A stretch of DNA of 15,675 nt from JBEATZ01 sp041178545 (GCA_041178545.1 JBEGVB010000007.1:1-15675); one strand, 5' to 3'. Numbered from the stretch's first letter, positions 7,142-14,599 are shown. Notes: generated from the sequence alone by a model not told the origin. A program made the numbers and translations.

Positions 7142-8422
7142 ATGTCCAGACCGCTAGCCGTCCTTTGCCTCGCTGCAGGCCTCGGCAAGCGCACCAAGGT
7201 GAGCATTCCCAAGGTGTTGCTGCCGCTGTGCGGTCGTACCCTCGTGGGCTGCGCTCTGGACGCCGCGCAGGGACTCAACCCGGACCGCGTCGTCGTGGTG
7301 CTGCACCACCAGAAGGACAAGGTGCAGAAGGCGCTCGCTGACCGCCCGGGCACCGTGTTCGTCGACCAGGGCGCACCGCGCGGCACCGGTCACGCGGTGC
7401 AGACGGCCATGCAGGCGCTGGGCGACTTCGACGGTGACGTGGTCGTCGTGTACGGCGACTGCCCGCTGGTCACCACGGCCACGCTGAAGGCACTGCGCGA
7501 GGTCCGCGGCGACGCGCCGTGCTCCGCGCTCACCACGCACCTCGAGGACCCGAGCGGCATGGGTCGCATCCTGCGCGACGAGCAGGACCGCTTCGTCGGC
7601 ATCCGCGAGCACAAGGACTGCTCGCCCGAGGAGCTGGAGATCGACGAGATCAACGCAGGCTTCTACTGCTTCGACGCCGCGGCGCTGCGCCCGGCGCTCG
7701 GCCGCCTGCAGCCCAACAACGCGCAGGGCGAGTACTACCTCACCGACGTGATCGCCGACTTCGTGGCGCAGGGCGCCGAGCTGCCCACGCTCACGCTGGA
7801 GGACTCCACCGAGGTGCTGGGCGTCAACTCGCTCACCGACCTCGCGATCGCCCGCAGCCACATGCAGGACCGCATCCTGCTGGAGCACCTCGCCAACGGC
7901 GTGGTGATCCAGGACCCGGCCAGCACGTACATCGACTCCAACGTCCAGATCGGCGCCGACACGCGCATCCTGCCGTGCACCGTGATCGGCACCGGCTGCG
8001 TGATCGGCTCCAACTGCGAGGTCGGTCCCTTCGCGCACCTGCGCGCGGGCACGGTGCTGGAGGACGGCGCCGAGGTCGGCAACTTCGTCGAGGCCAAGAA
8101 GACGCGCATGGGCAAGGGCGCGAAGGCCAAGCACCTCACGTACCTCGGTGACGCGACGATCGGCCCCAAGGCCAACATCGGCGCGGGCACCATCACCGCC
8201 AACTACGACGGCGTGCACAAGCACGAGACGCACGTGGGCGAGGGTGCCTTCATCGGCTCGGGCTCGGTGCTGGTCGCCCCGGTGACCGTGGGTGCGCATG
8301 CACTCACCGGCGCCGGCGCCGTCGTCCGGCCGCACAGCAAGGTGGGGGCAGGCGAGGTGTGGGTCGGCGTGCCGGCCCGCATGCTCAAGGCTCGGGTCCA
8401 GCCGGAGAGGAAGGAGCACTGA
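7142..8422 (+). CDS. glmU: Bifunctional UDP-N-acetylglucosamine pyrophosphorylase / glucosamine-1-phosphate N-acetyltransferase
   Basis: GlmU acetylates glucosamine-1-phosphate and then couples it to UTP to give UDP-GlcNAc for peptidoglycan and lipopolysaccharide. The 426-residue protein has the nucleotidyltransferase domain first: LAAGLGKRTKVSIPKVL (10-26), a variant of LAAGxGTRMxSxxPK, and YGDCPL with the metal-binding Asp106. IDEINAGFYCF is the usual sugar-binding stretch. From about 240 the hexapeptide-repeat beta-helix begins, with KAKHLTYLGD (H331), ANIGAGTITANYDG, and a closing GAGAVV. Both halves look complete, although the protein is about 30 residues shorter than the E. coli enzyme. 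The ATG at 7142 is preferred over an in-frame GTG at 7121 because the family starts just before LAVLCLAAG. One base separates its stop from prs, so the two are probably co-translated. Confidence 0.95.
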   Translation: MSRPLAVLCLAAGLGKRTKVSIPKVLLPLCGRTLVGCALDAAQGLNPDRVVVVLHHQKDKVQKALADRPGTVFVDQGAPRGTGHAVQTAMQALGDFDGDVVVVYGDCPLVTTATLKALREVRGDAPCSALTTHLEDPSGMGRILRDEQDRFVGIREHKDCSPEELEIDEINAGFYCFDAAALRPALGRLQPNNAQGEYYLTDVIADFVAQGAELPTLTLEDSTEVLGVNSLTDLAIARSHMQDRILLEHLANGVVIQDPASTYIDSNVQIGADTRILPCTVIGTGCVIGSNCEVGPFAHLRAGTVLEDGAEVGNFVEAKKTRMGKGAKAKHLTYLGDATIGPKANIGAGTITANYDGVHKHETHVGEGAFIGSGSVLVAPVTVGAHALTGAGAVVRPHSKVGAGEVWVGVPARMLKARVQPERKEH

Positions 8423-8423
8423 G

Positions 8424-9374
8424 ATGCGCGGCGATCGCTTGAGAGTGTTCACGGGCACCGCCCACCCCAAGCTCGCGCAGGACATCTGCTCGCACATGGG
8501 CGTGCCGCTTGGCGCCGCCACCCTCAACCGCTTCCCTGACGGCGAGATCAACCTCAAGGTCGAGTGCGACGTGCGCGGTGCCGACGTGTTCGTCGTGCAG
8601 CCCACCTGCCCGCCGGTGCACGAGAGCCTGTTCGAGCTGCTGAGCTTTGCCGACTGCCTCCGCCGCGCCTCCGCCGACCGCATCACGGCCGTGATCCCCT
8701 ACTACGGCTACGCCCGCAAGGACCGCAAGGACGAGGGCCGCGTGCCGATCAACGCCAAGTTGGTCGCCAACCTGCTGGTCACCTCCGGCTTCAACCGCGT
8801 GCTGGCCATCGACCTCCACGCCGCCCAGATCCAGGGGTTCTTCGACATCCCCGTCGACCACCTCTACGCGCGCCCCGTGATGATCGACCGCGTGCGCCAG
8901 CTGGGCGCCAAGGACCCGATCGTCGTGTCGCCCGACGTGGGCGGCACCAAGCTCGCGCGCGCCTACGCCAAGGACCTCGACTGCGACCTCGCGATCGTCG
9001 ACAAGCGCCGCATCAGCGGCGAGCAGACGGTCATCGAGCACGTCGTCGGTGACGTCCGCGGCCGCGACGTCGTGCTGGTCGACGACATGGTGAGCACCGG
9101 CGGCTCGATCGTCGACGCCGCGCGCATCGTCAAGGAGAAGGGCGCGGAACGCGTCTACATCGTCGCGACCCACGCCGTGCTCGCCGGCACCGCCGTCGAG
9201 AAGCTCAACAAGGCGGACGTGGAGAAGATCCTGTTCGCCGACACCATCCCGCTGCACGACAAGAAGATCGCAAAGCTGGAGGTCGTCTCCATCGCACAAC
9301 TCCTGGCCCGCGCCATCGACCGCATCCACCGGAGCGAGTCGGTGAGCAGGCTCTTCGACACCAACGACAACTGA
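8424..9374 (+). CDS. prs: Ribose-phosphate pyrophosphokinase (PRPP synthetase)
   Basis: Prs makes PRPP from ribose-5-phosphate and ATP in the cytoplasm, feeding purine, pyrimidine, histidine, tryptophan and NAD synthesis. The 316-residue protein is the standard class I length. It shows FPDGE near the start, YYGYARKDRK, DLHAAQIQGFF with His132 (the ATP/Mg signature), and the PRPP-binding loop VVLVDDMVSTGGS with D220 and D221. In most class I enzymes the loop reads DDMIDTxGT, so VSTGGS is a mild variant. AAGGAG at 8411-8416 lies 7 nt before the ATG. The order glmU-prs-rplY-pth is conserved across many bacteria and supports all four calls. Confidence 0.97.
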   Translation: MRGDRLRVFTGTAHPKLAQDICSHMGVPLGAATLNRFPDGEINLKVECDVRGADVFVVQPTCPPVHESLFELLSFADCLRRASADRITAVIPYYGYARKDRKDEGRVPINAKLVANLLVTSGFNRVLAIDLHAAQIQGFFDIPVDHLYARPVMIDRVRQLGAKDPIVVSPDVGGTKLARAYAKDLDCDLAIVDKRRISGEQTVIEHVVGDVRGRDVVLVDDMVSTGGSIVDAARIVKEKGAERVYIVATHAVLAGTAVEKLNKADVEKILFADTIPLHDKKIAKLEVVSIAQLLARAIDRIHRSESVSRLFDTNDN

Positions 9375-9411
9375 ACCCCAACCGCATTCTCCGTCAGGTA
9401 CAGGTGATCCC

Positions 9412-10095
9412 ATGAAAGTCGCAAAACTCAAGGGCGAGCGTCGCACGGCGCTGGGCCGCAACCAGTTGAACCATCTTCGTGCGCAGGGCTGGCTGCCCGC
9501 CGTCGTCTACGGCGAGAGCAAGGAGCCCATGTCCATCGCCATCTCCGAGTGGGAGCTGGAACAGCACATCAAGCACCACCACAAGGTGTTCCAGTTGGAG
9601 ATCGACGGCACCTCGCAGGCCGCCTTCCTCCAGGACATCGCCTGGGACGTGCTCACCGACCACCCGCTGCACGTCGACTTCAAGCGCGTCGACCTGAACA
9701 AGCCGATCCAGGTCGAGATCGAGGCCACGTTCACCGGTCACCCTGTGGGTGCCGGCAAGGGTGGCACGCTGATCAAGGACCACGCCAAGTTCATGGTGAA
9801 CTGCCTGCCCACGGCCATCCCCGAGATCTTCGAGGTGGACGTGAGCAAGCTGGACCTGGACCAGAACATCCTCGCCAAGGACCTCGTCCTGCCCGCGGGC
9901 CTGACCCTCGCCGTCTCCGGCGACCTGGTCATCTGCCACGTGGCCAAGCTGGCTGGCCCTGCCGAGCCTGCTGCAGCCCCGGCTGCCGAGGCCGCTCCGG
10001 CCGCGGCTCCGGCTGCTGGCGGTGCGGCGCCCGCCAAGGGTGCTCCGGCTGCAGCTCCTGCCAAGGGCGCCCCGGCGCCCAAGGGCAAGGGCTGA
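9412..10095 (+). CDS. rplY: 50S ribosomal protein L25, general stress protein Ctc type
   Basis: L25 binds 5S rRNA in the large subunit. The 227-residue protein has the N-terminal 5S-binding domain (GERRTALGRNQLNHLRAQG, then LPAVVYGESKEP; about 1-95). The CTC-type beta domain follows (about 96-188, including HVDFKRVDLNKPI and TFTGHPVGAGKGG), which the short E. coli L25 lacks. Residues 189-227 are an Ala/Pro/Lys/Gly tail with repeated PAKGAPA units, probably disordered and basic. The start is supported by AGGTGA at 9402-9407 and by the family N-terminus MKVAKL. It follows prs after 37 nt and is probably on the same transcript. Confidence 0.95.
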   Translation: MKVAKLKGERRTALGRNQLNHLRAQGWLPAVVYGESKEPMSIAISEWELEQHIKHHHKVFQLEIDGTSQAAFLQDIAWDVLTDHPLHVDFKRVDLNKPIQVEIEATFTGHPVGAGKGGTLIKDHAKFMVNCLPTAIPEIFEVDVSKLDLDQNILAKDLVLPAGLTLAVSGDLVICHVAKLAGPAEPAAAPAAEAAPAAAPAAGGAAPAKGAPAAAPAKGAPAPKGKG

Positions 10096-10127
10096 GCTGG
10101 GGTCGCAGGCGGAGGGCCGGGCGGGTC

Positions 10128-10156
10128 TTGCCCCTGAGGGCCGACCTGCCTAACCT
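10128..10156 (+). promoter_or_regulatory. Candidate promoter for pth and the rpsF group
   Basis: TTGCCC (10128-10133) and TAACCT (10151-10156) are separated by 17 nt in the 82-nt gap after rplY. The predicted start near 10163 gives a leader of about 15 nt with no Shine-Dalgarno sequence before the pth ATG. The -10 has only the TAnnnT core. Confidence 0.45.
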
Positions 10157-10177
10157 TCTCGCCCCCCGACTGCAGCC

Positions 10178-10837
10178 ATGGGCTGGCACCGCATCGTCCT
10201 CGGGATCGGCAACCCCGGTCCCGAATACGAGGAGACTCGGCACAACGCCGGGTTCTTGGTGCTGGACCTCGTGGCCCAACGTCTGGGGCTCGCCTTCGAG
10301 AGGCTGGAACGCCGTGCGGACGATGGTTCGCACAGCTTCTCCGGCAAGGTGAAGGCGAGGGTGGCCGAAGGCAGACGGAAGGGTCGCTCCTTCCTGCTGG
10401 TGAAGCCACAGACCTACGTGAATCTCTCCGGTGACGTCGCGGCGCCGCTCTTGCGGCACGCGGGCCTGAAACCGGAATCGCTCTTTGTAATCGTCGATGA
10501 CCTGAACCTACCGCTGGGCCGGATTCGTGTCCGGCCGACGGGGAGTGCGGGAGGCCACAACGGCCTCAAGAGCATCCAGGAACGCCTGGGTACTGACGCA
10601 TACCCCCGTCTCCGTCTCGGTATCGGTTCCGCCGCCCCCACGGGCGACGGCATCGAAGGACTCCGTCCGGGCCAATGGCCCGACTTCGTCCTGGCTCCCT
10701 TCCGCCCGGAGGAACGAGAGGTTCTCGGTCTTGTCCTTGGTCGCGCCGCCGACTGTGTCCAGCAATGGATCGACGGGGCCGACCTGCAAACCCTGATGGG
10801 AACCTTCAACGGCATGCCCGACTGTGGCGCGCGCTAG
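10178..10837 (+). CDS. pth: Peptidyl-tRNA hydrolase
   Basis: Pth cleaves the ester bond of peptidyl-tRNAs released from stalled ribosomes so that tRNA can be reused. The 219-residue protein carries GIGNPGPEYEETRHNAGF with Asn12 and the catalytic His22, KPQTYVNLSG (the substrate-binding Asn loop), VDDLNLPLGRIRVRPTG with the catalytic-support Asp, and GGHNGL. PGQWPDFVLAPF near residue 165 and the C-terminal lid are also normal. Length is slightly above the usual 185-200. The ATG at 10178 starts right at the family motif but has no Shine-Dalgarno site, so initiation probably relies on a short leader. It sits in the conserved prs-rplY-pth order and leads into rpsF after 67 nt. Confidence 0.95.
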   Translation: MGWHRIVLGIGNPGPEYEETRHNAGFLVLDLVAQRLGLAFERLERRADDGSHSFSGKVKARVAEGRRKGRSFLLVKPQTYVNLSGDVAAPLLRHAGLKPESLFVIVDDLNLPLGRIRVRPTGSAGGHNGLKSIQERLGTDAYPRLRLGIGSAAPTGDGIEGLRPGQWPDFVLAPFRPEEREVLGLVLGRAADCVQQWIDGADLQTLMGTFNGMPDCGAR

Positions 10838-10876
10838 CGCGGCACCGCCGGCGGCCCTGACGGAACCCTCTCTTTT

Positions 10877-10894
10877 CGGGCATGTGCCCGGGAG
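10877..10894 (+). promoter_or_regulatory. Hairpin plus Shine-Dalgarno before the rpsF TTG start
   Basis: CGGGC (10877-10881) and GCCCG (10886-10890) form a 5-bp stem with an ATGT loop. The Shine-Dalgarno GGGAG (10890-10894) begins on the last stem base and lies 10 nt before the TTG at 10905. The hairpin may affect ribosome access. rpsF leaders in many bacteria are bound by the S6:S18 complex, so an autoregulatory role is possible but unproven here. Confidence 0.45.
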
Positions 10895-10904
10895 TCAGTG
10901 ACCC

Positions 10905-11360
10905 TTGGAACGCAACCGTACGTACGAATGCATGTGCGTCCTCGACAACCGCGAGGTACGCAAGGGCTGGCAGCCGCTCAAGGATGCGGTCACCGCCCTC
11001 TTCACCAAGCATGGCGCACAGGTCCTCAGCGCGCGCCGCTGGGACGAGCGTCGCCTTGCCTATCCCATCAACCTCCAGCTGCGCGGCACCTTCCTGCTGA
11101 CCTACTTCAAGGCAGACACCCAGCAGGTCGCCAACATCCGCCGCGACATGCAGTTCAGCGACTCGGTCCTGCGCAGCCTGATCGTGTCCTGCACGGAGGT
11201 CCCCGCCGAGGCCTACACGCCCGAGGCGGAGTTCGACGTCAACGCAGTGCAGGTCGAGGACATCCGCACTGCAGCGCCGGCCCCTGCCGCCGTCGCCGAG
11301 GAATCGGCCGAGGCTCCCGCTGAGGCAGAAGAGGCCCCTGTGGCCGAGGAGAAGAGCTGA
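10905..11360 (+). CDS. rpsF: 30S ribosomal protein S6 with acidic C-terminal extension
   Basis: S6 pairs with S18 on the small-subunit platform. The 151-residue protein has the S6 fold at residues 5-98: TYECMCVLD (strand 1), RRWDERRLAYPIN (46-56, family signature) and FSDSVLRSLIVSC. The start is TTG at 10905. An in-frame stop at 10899-10901 precludes any earlier start, GGGAG sits 10 nt upstream, and the next ATG (10932) would cut off strand 1. Residues about 100-151 form a tail rich in Glu, Ala and Pro (for example AEAPAEAEEAPVAEEK) that E. coli S6 does not share in this form. The stop shares one base with the rpsR start (TGATG), giving tight coupling of the two partners. Confidence 0.95.
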   Translation: MERNRTYECMCVLDNREVRKGWQPLKDAVTALFTKHGAQVLSARRWDERRLAYPINLQLRGTFLLTYFKADTQQVANIRRDMQFSDSVLRSLIVSCTEVPAEAYTPEAEFDVNAVQVEDIRTAAPAPAAVAEESAEAPAEAEEAPVAEEKS

Positions 11361-11638
11361 TGAGCAACTTCGGTGGTGGTGGTGATCGTGGCGAACGTGG
11401 CGAGCGTGGCGGCAAGCGCGGCAAGTTCTCGCGCTTTGCGGCTCCTCGCAAGCTGGTCGAGCCTGAAGAGCCGCTCGACTACAAGAACGTTGGCTACCTG
11501 TCCAAGTTCGTGACGCCCAACGGCAAGATCCAGTCGCGCAAGCGCACTGGCTTCAACGGGCAGAACCAGCGCATGCTGGCCGAGGCGATCAAGCGTGCTC
11601 GCATCATCGGCCTGATGCCGTTCGTGGGGAGGACCTGA
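11360..11638 (+). CDS. rpsR: 30S ribosomal protein S18 with Gly/Arg-rich N-terminus
   Basis: S18 binds S6 and 16S rRNA in the platform. The 92-residue protein has the conserved core LDYKNVGYLSKFVTPNGKI (39-57), RKRTGFNGQNQRMLAEAIKR (60-79) and ARIIGLMPF. The first 22 residues are a Gly/Arg stretch encoded by near-repeats of CGTGGCGAR, probably a flexible rRNA-binding tail. No cysteines occur, so this is not a zinc-binding S18 variant. The ATG overlaps the rpsF stop by one base. The gene ends inside the Shine-Dalgarno spacer of rplI. In many genomes ssb stands between rpsF and rpsR; here it does not. Confidence 0.95.
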   Translation: MSNFGGGGDRGERGERGGKRGKFSRFAAPRKLVEPEEPLDYKNVGYLSKFVTPNGKIQSRKRTGFNGQNQRMLAEAIKRARIIGLMPFVGRT

Positions 11639-11641
11639 TCC

Positions 11642-12094
11642 ATGGACCTCCTCCTCCGTCAGAACATCGAGAGCCTCGGTCGCGTCGGCGACGTCGTGAA
11701 GGTGAAGTCCGGCTACGCCCGCAACTACCTGTTGCCGCGCGGCCTGGCCATCCCCGTGACGAAGGCCAACCTTGCCGAGATCGAAGTCGCCCGCAAGAAG
11801 GCCCTCGCCGAGGAGCAAGTCCGCATCGGCACCCTCAAGGAGCTGGTGGGCAAGCTCGTCGAGACCTCGGTCACGATCGAAGGTCGCGCCAACGAGGAAG
11901 GCCACCTGTTCGGCTCCGTCAACGCCGCACAGATCGCCGAGGCCCTCCGCGCGAAGGGCTTTGCCATCGACGAGAAGCAGGTCCGCCTCGAGCACCCGCT
12001 CAAGGAGATCGGCGTGTTCGATGTGAAGCTGCACCTGCACCAGGAAGTCGACGCCACCGTCAAGGTGTGGGTCGTCCAGCAGAAGCCGCAGTGA
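11642..12094 (+). CDS. rplI: 50S ribosomal protein L9
   Basis: L9 binds 23S rRNA with its N-domain and extends from the ribosome on a long helix. The 150-residue length is standard. The N-terminal signature GRVGDVVKVKSGYARNYLLP (13-32) is intact. A charged connecting helix (about 40-75, KANLAEIEVARKKALAEEQ) leads into the C-terminal domain with GRANEEGHLFGSVNAAQIAE. GGGGAGG at 11627-11633 is a strong Shine-Dalgarno site 8 nt before the ATG and lies over the end of rpsR, so rpsF-rpsR-rplI form one translational unit. Confidence 0.97.
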   Translation: MDLLLRQNIESLGRVGDVVKVKSGYARNYLLPRGLAIPVTKANLAEIEVARKKALAEEQVRIGTLKELVGKLVETSVTIEGRANEEGHLFGSVNAAQIAEALRAKGFAIDEKQVRLEHPLKEIGVFDVKLHLHQEVDATVKVWVVQQKPQ

Positions 12095-12103
12095 GTTGAC
12101 CCC

Positions 12104-12136
12104 GGGGCGGCTCCGTCCCATGGACGGGGCCGCCTC
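12104..12136 (+). terminator. Long GC-rich hairpin between rplI and rimO
   Basis: Bases 12104-12118 pair with 12122-12136 to give a 15-bp stem with two G-U pairs and a CAT loop. It begins 10 nt after the rplI stop. No T-run follows (CCACCAGCC), so it may end transcription by a U-tract-independent route, or protect the ribosomal-protein mRNA 3' end while letting some read-through into rimO. Confidence 0.6.
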
Positions 12137-12156
12137 CACCAGCCGAGGCAGAACAC

Positions 12157-13521
12157 ATGAACGAAGCCATCCGGGTCGCCATGGTCAGCCTGGGCTGTGC
12201 CCGCAACCTCGTCGACTCCGAGGTGCTGCTGGGCCACGCAGTCGAAGAGGGACTGCAGGTCGTCAAGGAGCCCGAGGACGCCGACGTCGTCGTCGTCAAC
12301 ACGTGCGGGTTCATCGAGACCGCCAAGCAGGAGTCCATCGACACGATCCTGTCGGTGTCGCGCCTCAAGGAAGAGGGCAACCTCAAGGGCGTGATCGCCG
12401 TGGGCTGCCTCGCGCAGCGGTACGGCGAGGAACTCAAGCAGTCGATCCCCGAGCTCGACGCCGTGTTCGGCATCAGCGACTACTCGGGCGTGCCCGCCAT
12501 CGTGCGTCGCATCGTCAACGGCTCGACGAGGCGGTGGGCCGCCACCGTGACCGGCGGCAAGCCCAAGGGCCCGCGCAGCGACGCCAAGCGGCTGTTGCTC
12601 ACGCCGCGCAGCTTTGCCTACCTGCGCATCAGCGAGGGCTGCGACCACAAGTGCACGTTCTGCGCCATCCCCAAGATGCGCGGCCGCAACCGCAGCAAGC
12701 CCATGGACGTGCTGGTCGAGGAGGCGCAAGGCCTCGCGGCCGCCGGCATCAAGGAGCTGGTGGTGGTGGCCGAGGACAGCACGGCCTACGGCCTCGACTT
12801 CGCCCGCAAGCGCCTCATCCACGAGCTGATCGCAAAGCTTGCCGAGGTCGATGGCATCCAGTGGGTGCGCCTCATGTACGCGTACCCGCACACCGTGAGC
12901 CAGGACCTCACCGCGGTGATGCGCGAGCACCCCAAGGTGGTGAAGTACCTCGACATCCCGATCCAGCACATCAGCACCAACATGCTGCGCGCGATGAAGC
13001 GCGGCGTCAGCTCCGAGCAGGTGCGCGAGATCCTCGACCGGCTGCGCACCGAGGTGCCCGGCATCGCCGTGCGCTCGACGCTCATCACCGGCTTCCCGGG
13101 CGAGACCGAGCAGGACTTCGAGGAGGCGCGCGCGCTCGTCAAGGACTACGGCTTCGAGCGGCTGGGTGTGTTCACGTACTCCCGCGAGGAGGACACCCCT
13201 GCCTTCGACATGCCCGGCCAGGTCCCGGCTGAACTGGCCGAGGAGCGTCGGGCCGAGCTGATGAAGCTGCAGAAGAAGGCAATGGACCGGTTCCAGAAGG
13301 GCCTCGTGGGCAAGACGCTGCCCGTGATCGTGGACGGCTTCGGCAGCGACGGCACCACGCTCGTCGGCCGCACGTGGGCCGACGCGCCCGAGGTGGACTG
13401 CACGGTCGTGCTGCCCGGCGACTGCGGCGCGCAACCCGGCGAGATCGTCGACGTGAAGGTCCGCAGCACCGGCGACTACGAACTCACGGGCGTGCTCGCG
13501 ACCGCGAGGACCAAGCGGTGA
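12157..13521 (+). CDS. rimO: Ribosomal protein S12 methylthiotransferase (radical SAM)
   Basis: RimO adds a methylthio group to the conserved Asp of ribosomal protein S12 (Asp88 in E. coli numbering), using two [4Fe-4S] clusters and S-adenosylmethionine. The 454-residue protein has the N-terminal UPF0004 domain with SLGCARNLVDSE, NTCGFIETAKQE and VGCLAQRYGEEL supplying the auxiliary-cluster cysteines. The radical SAM motif GCDHKCTFCAIPKMRG follows (C162, C166, C169). AYPHT and LDIPIQHIS follow, and a C-terminal TRAM domain covers about 380-450. SLGCxxNLVDSE separates RimO from the tRNA enzyme MiaB. AEDSTAYGLD replaces the more common QDTTxYGxD. GAGG at 12145-12148 lies 8 nt before the ATG. 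The stop overlaps pgsA by four bases. Confidence 0.95.
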   Translation: MNEAIRVAMVSLGCARNLVDSEVLLGHAVEEGLQVVKEPEDADVVVVNTCGFIETAKQESIDTILSVSRLKEEGNLKGVIAVGCLAQRYGEELKQSIPELDAVFGISDYSGVPAIVRRIVNGSTRRWAATVTGGKPKGPRSDAKRLLLTPRSFAYLRISEGCDHKCTFCAIPKMRGRNRSKPMDVLVEEAQGLAAAGIKELVVVAEDSTAYGLDFARKRLIHELIAKLAEVDGIQWVRLMYAYPHTVSQDLTAVMREHPKVVKYLDIPIQHISTNMLRAMKRGVSSEQVREILDRLRTEVPGIAVRSTLITGFPGETEQDFEEARALVKDYGFERLGVFTYSREEDTPAFDMPGQVPAELAEERRAELMKLQKKAMDRFQKGLVGKTLPVIVDGFGSDGTTLVGRTWADAPEVDCTVVLPGDCGAQPGEIVDVKVRSTGDYELTGVLATARTKR

Positions 13522-14081
13522 ACCTGCCCAACGCCATCACGCTCTCGCGTCTGGCGGTGTGCATCGCGGTGTTCTGCTGCTTCGAGTGGGTCGCGGATCC
13601 GGCACACGTGGATCCCATCCTCGCGTGGACCGGTTTCTGGCTGTTCCTGCTGGCCGCCTGCACCGACTTCCTCGACGGCTACTTTGCCCGCAAGTACGGC
13701 CAGGTCACGGCGCTGGGCCGCGTGATCGACCCGTTTGCCGACAAGGTGCTGGTGGTGGGTGCGCTGGTGGTGCTGCTGCGCTTCCCCGCCGCCACCGCGA
13801 TCATGCCCAACTGGTACGTGATCGTGGTCGTGGCGCGCGAGTTCCTGGTCACCGCGGTGCGTGGGCTGGTGGAGGCTGCAGGCAGGCCGTTCCCGGCCGA
13901 CCAGCTCGGCAAGTGGAAGATGGTCAGCCAGGTGTGGACAGCAGGCGCGCTCATGATGATCGTGGCCGGCGACACGTTCTGGACCTGGGCTGCCGTGGGG
14001 GGACTCTGGGTGAGCCTCGTCCTCACGGTGGTGAGCGGCGTGAACTACGTCTGGAAGGCCAGGGACGTGCTGTTCCGGTGA
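13518..14081 (+). CDS. pgsA: CDP-diacylglycerol-glycerol-3-phosphate 3-phosphatidyltransferase
   Basis: PgsA makes phosphatidylglycerol phosphate, the committed step to phosphatidylglycerol and cardiolipin, in the inner membrane. The 187-residue protein begins with the family N-terminus NLPNAITLSRL. It contains the full CDP-alcohol phosphotransferase motif at residues 50-75 (D50, D53, G54, A57, R58, G67, D71, D75), with hydrophobic helices before and after. AREFLVTAVRGL is also typical of PgsA. The GTG start at 13518 overlaps the rimO stop (GTGA), with GAGGA at 13506-13510 seven nt upstream. The next gene, pgpA, encodes the following step and starts 4 nt after this stop, so this is a functional pair. 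Confidence 0.93.
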   Translation: MNLPNAITLSRLAVCIAVFCCFEWVADPAHVDPILAWTGFWLFLLAACTDFLDGYFARKYGQVTALGRVIDPFADKVLVVGALVVLLRFPAATAIMPNWYVIVVVAREFLVTAVRGLVEAAGRPFPADQLGKWKMVSQVWTAGALMMIVAGDTFWTWAAVGGLWVSLVLTVVSGVNYVWKARDVLFR

Positions 14082-14085
14082 ACGC

Positions 14086-14580
14086 ATGAGCCTCCTCGAC
14101 CGCCTCCGTTTCCTGCTCGTCACCTCCTGCGGGCTCGGCCTCTCCCCCTTCGCGCCCGGCACCGTGGGCACCCTGGGTGGCGTGGTGCTGGGCCTGCTGC
14201 TCCAGCTCGCCTTCGCCCCGGCCCACGTGATGACGGCCTACTGGGTCGCCGCAGCCGTGCTGTTCGTGCTGGGCTGCATGCAGACCGACTTCGTGAAGCG
14301 CACCTTCCTCGGCGAGGACCCGGGTGCCTTCGTGCTCGACGAGGTCATCGGCTACCTGGTCACGCTGGCCCTGTGGATGGCGCTCACCGGTGAGCAGCCG
14401 AATGCGCTCGCACACGCCGGCGCCTTCTTCCTGTTCCGGGTGTTCGACGTGCTCAAGGTCCAGCCCTGCAGGCGGCTCGAGGACCTGCCCGGCGCCCTTG
14501 GCATCATCGCCGATGACGTGATGGCTGGCGTGTACGCGGGCCTCGCACTCTGGCTGTGCATGCCGTTCTTCGGCACCTGA
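14086..14580 (+). CDS. pgpA: Phosphatidylglycerophosphatase A
   Basis: PgpA removes the phosphate from phosphatidylglycerol phosphate to give phosphatidylglycerol. The 164-residue membrane protein is of normal length and has the family motifs GLGLSPFAPGTVGTLGG (16-32), EDPGAFVLDEVIGY (77-90, with D78, D85 and E86), FFLFRVFDVLKVQPCRRL (114-131) and GALGIIADDVMAGVYAG (136-152, with D143 and D144). In many homologues the third motif reads FDxxKPxP, so VQP is a small variant. The ATG is 4 nt after the pgsA stop, with GGTGA overlapping that stop as a weak ribosome site. Location next to pgsA makes the assignment firm. Confidence 0.93.
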   Translation: MSLLDRLRFLLVTSCGLGLSPFAPGTVGTLGGVVLGLLLQLAFAPAHVMTAYWVAAAVLFVLGCMQTDFVKRTFLGEDPGAFVLDEVIGYLVTLALWMALTGEQPNALAHAGAFFLFRVFDVLKVQPCRRLEDLPGALGIIADDVMAGVYAGLALWLCMPFFGT

Positions 14581-14599
14581 TCCGCCGGGCCTCCTCGCC

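Noticed and set aside
11371..11425. Short tandem repeat (CGTGGCGAR units) as a non-coding repeat or regulatory array
   Set aside because: It lies in frame in rpsR and encodes the Gly/Arg tail, so the coding sequence explains it.
11725..13434. A 569-codon minus-strand open frame opposite rplI and rimO
   Set aside because: It spans two well-identified genes and the hairpin between them and has no family motif.
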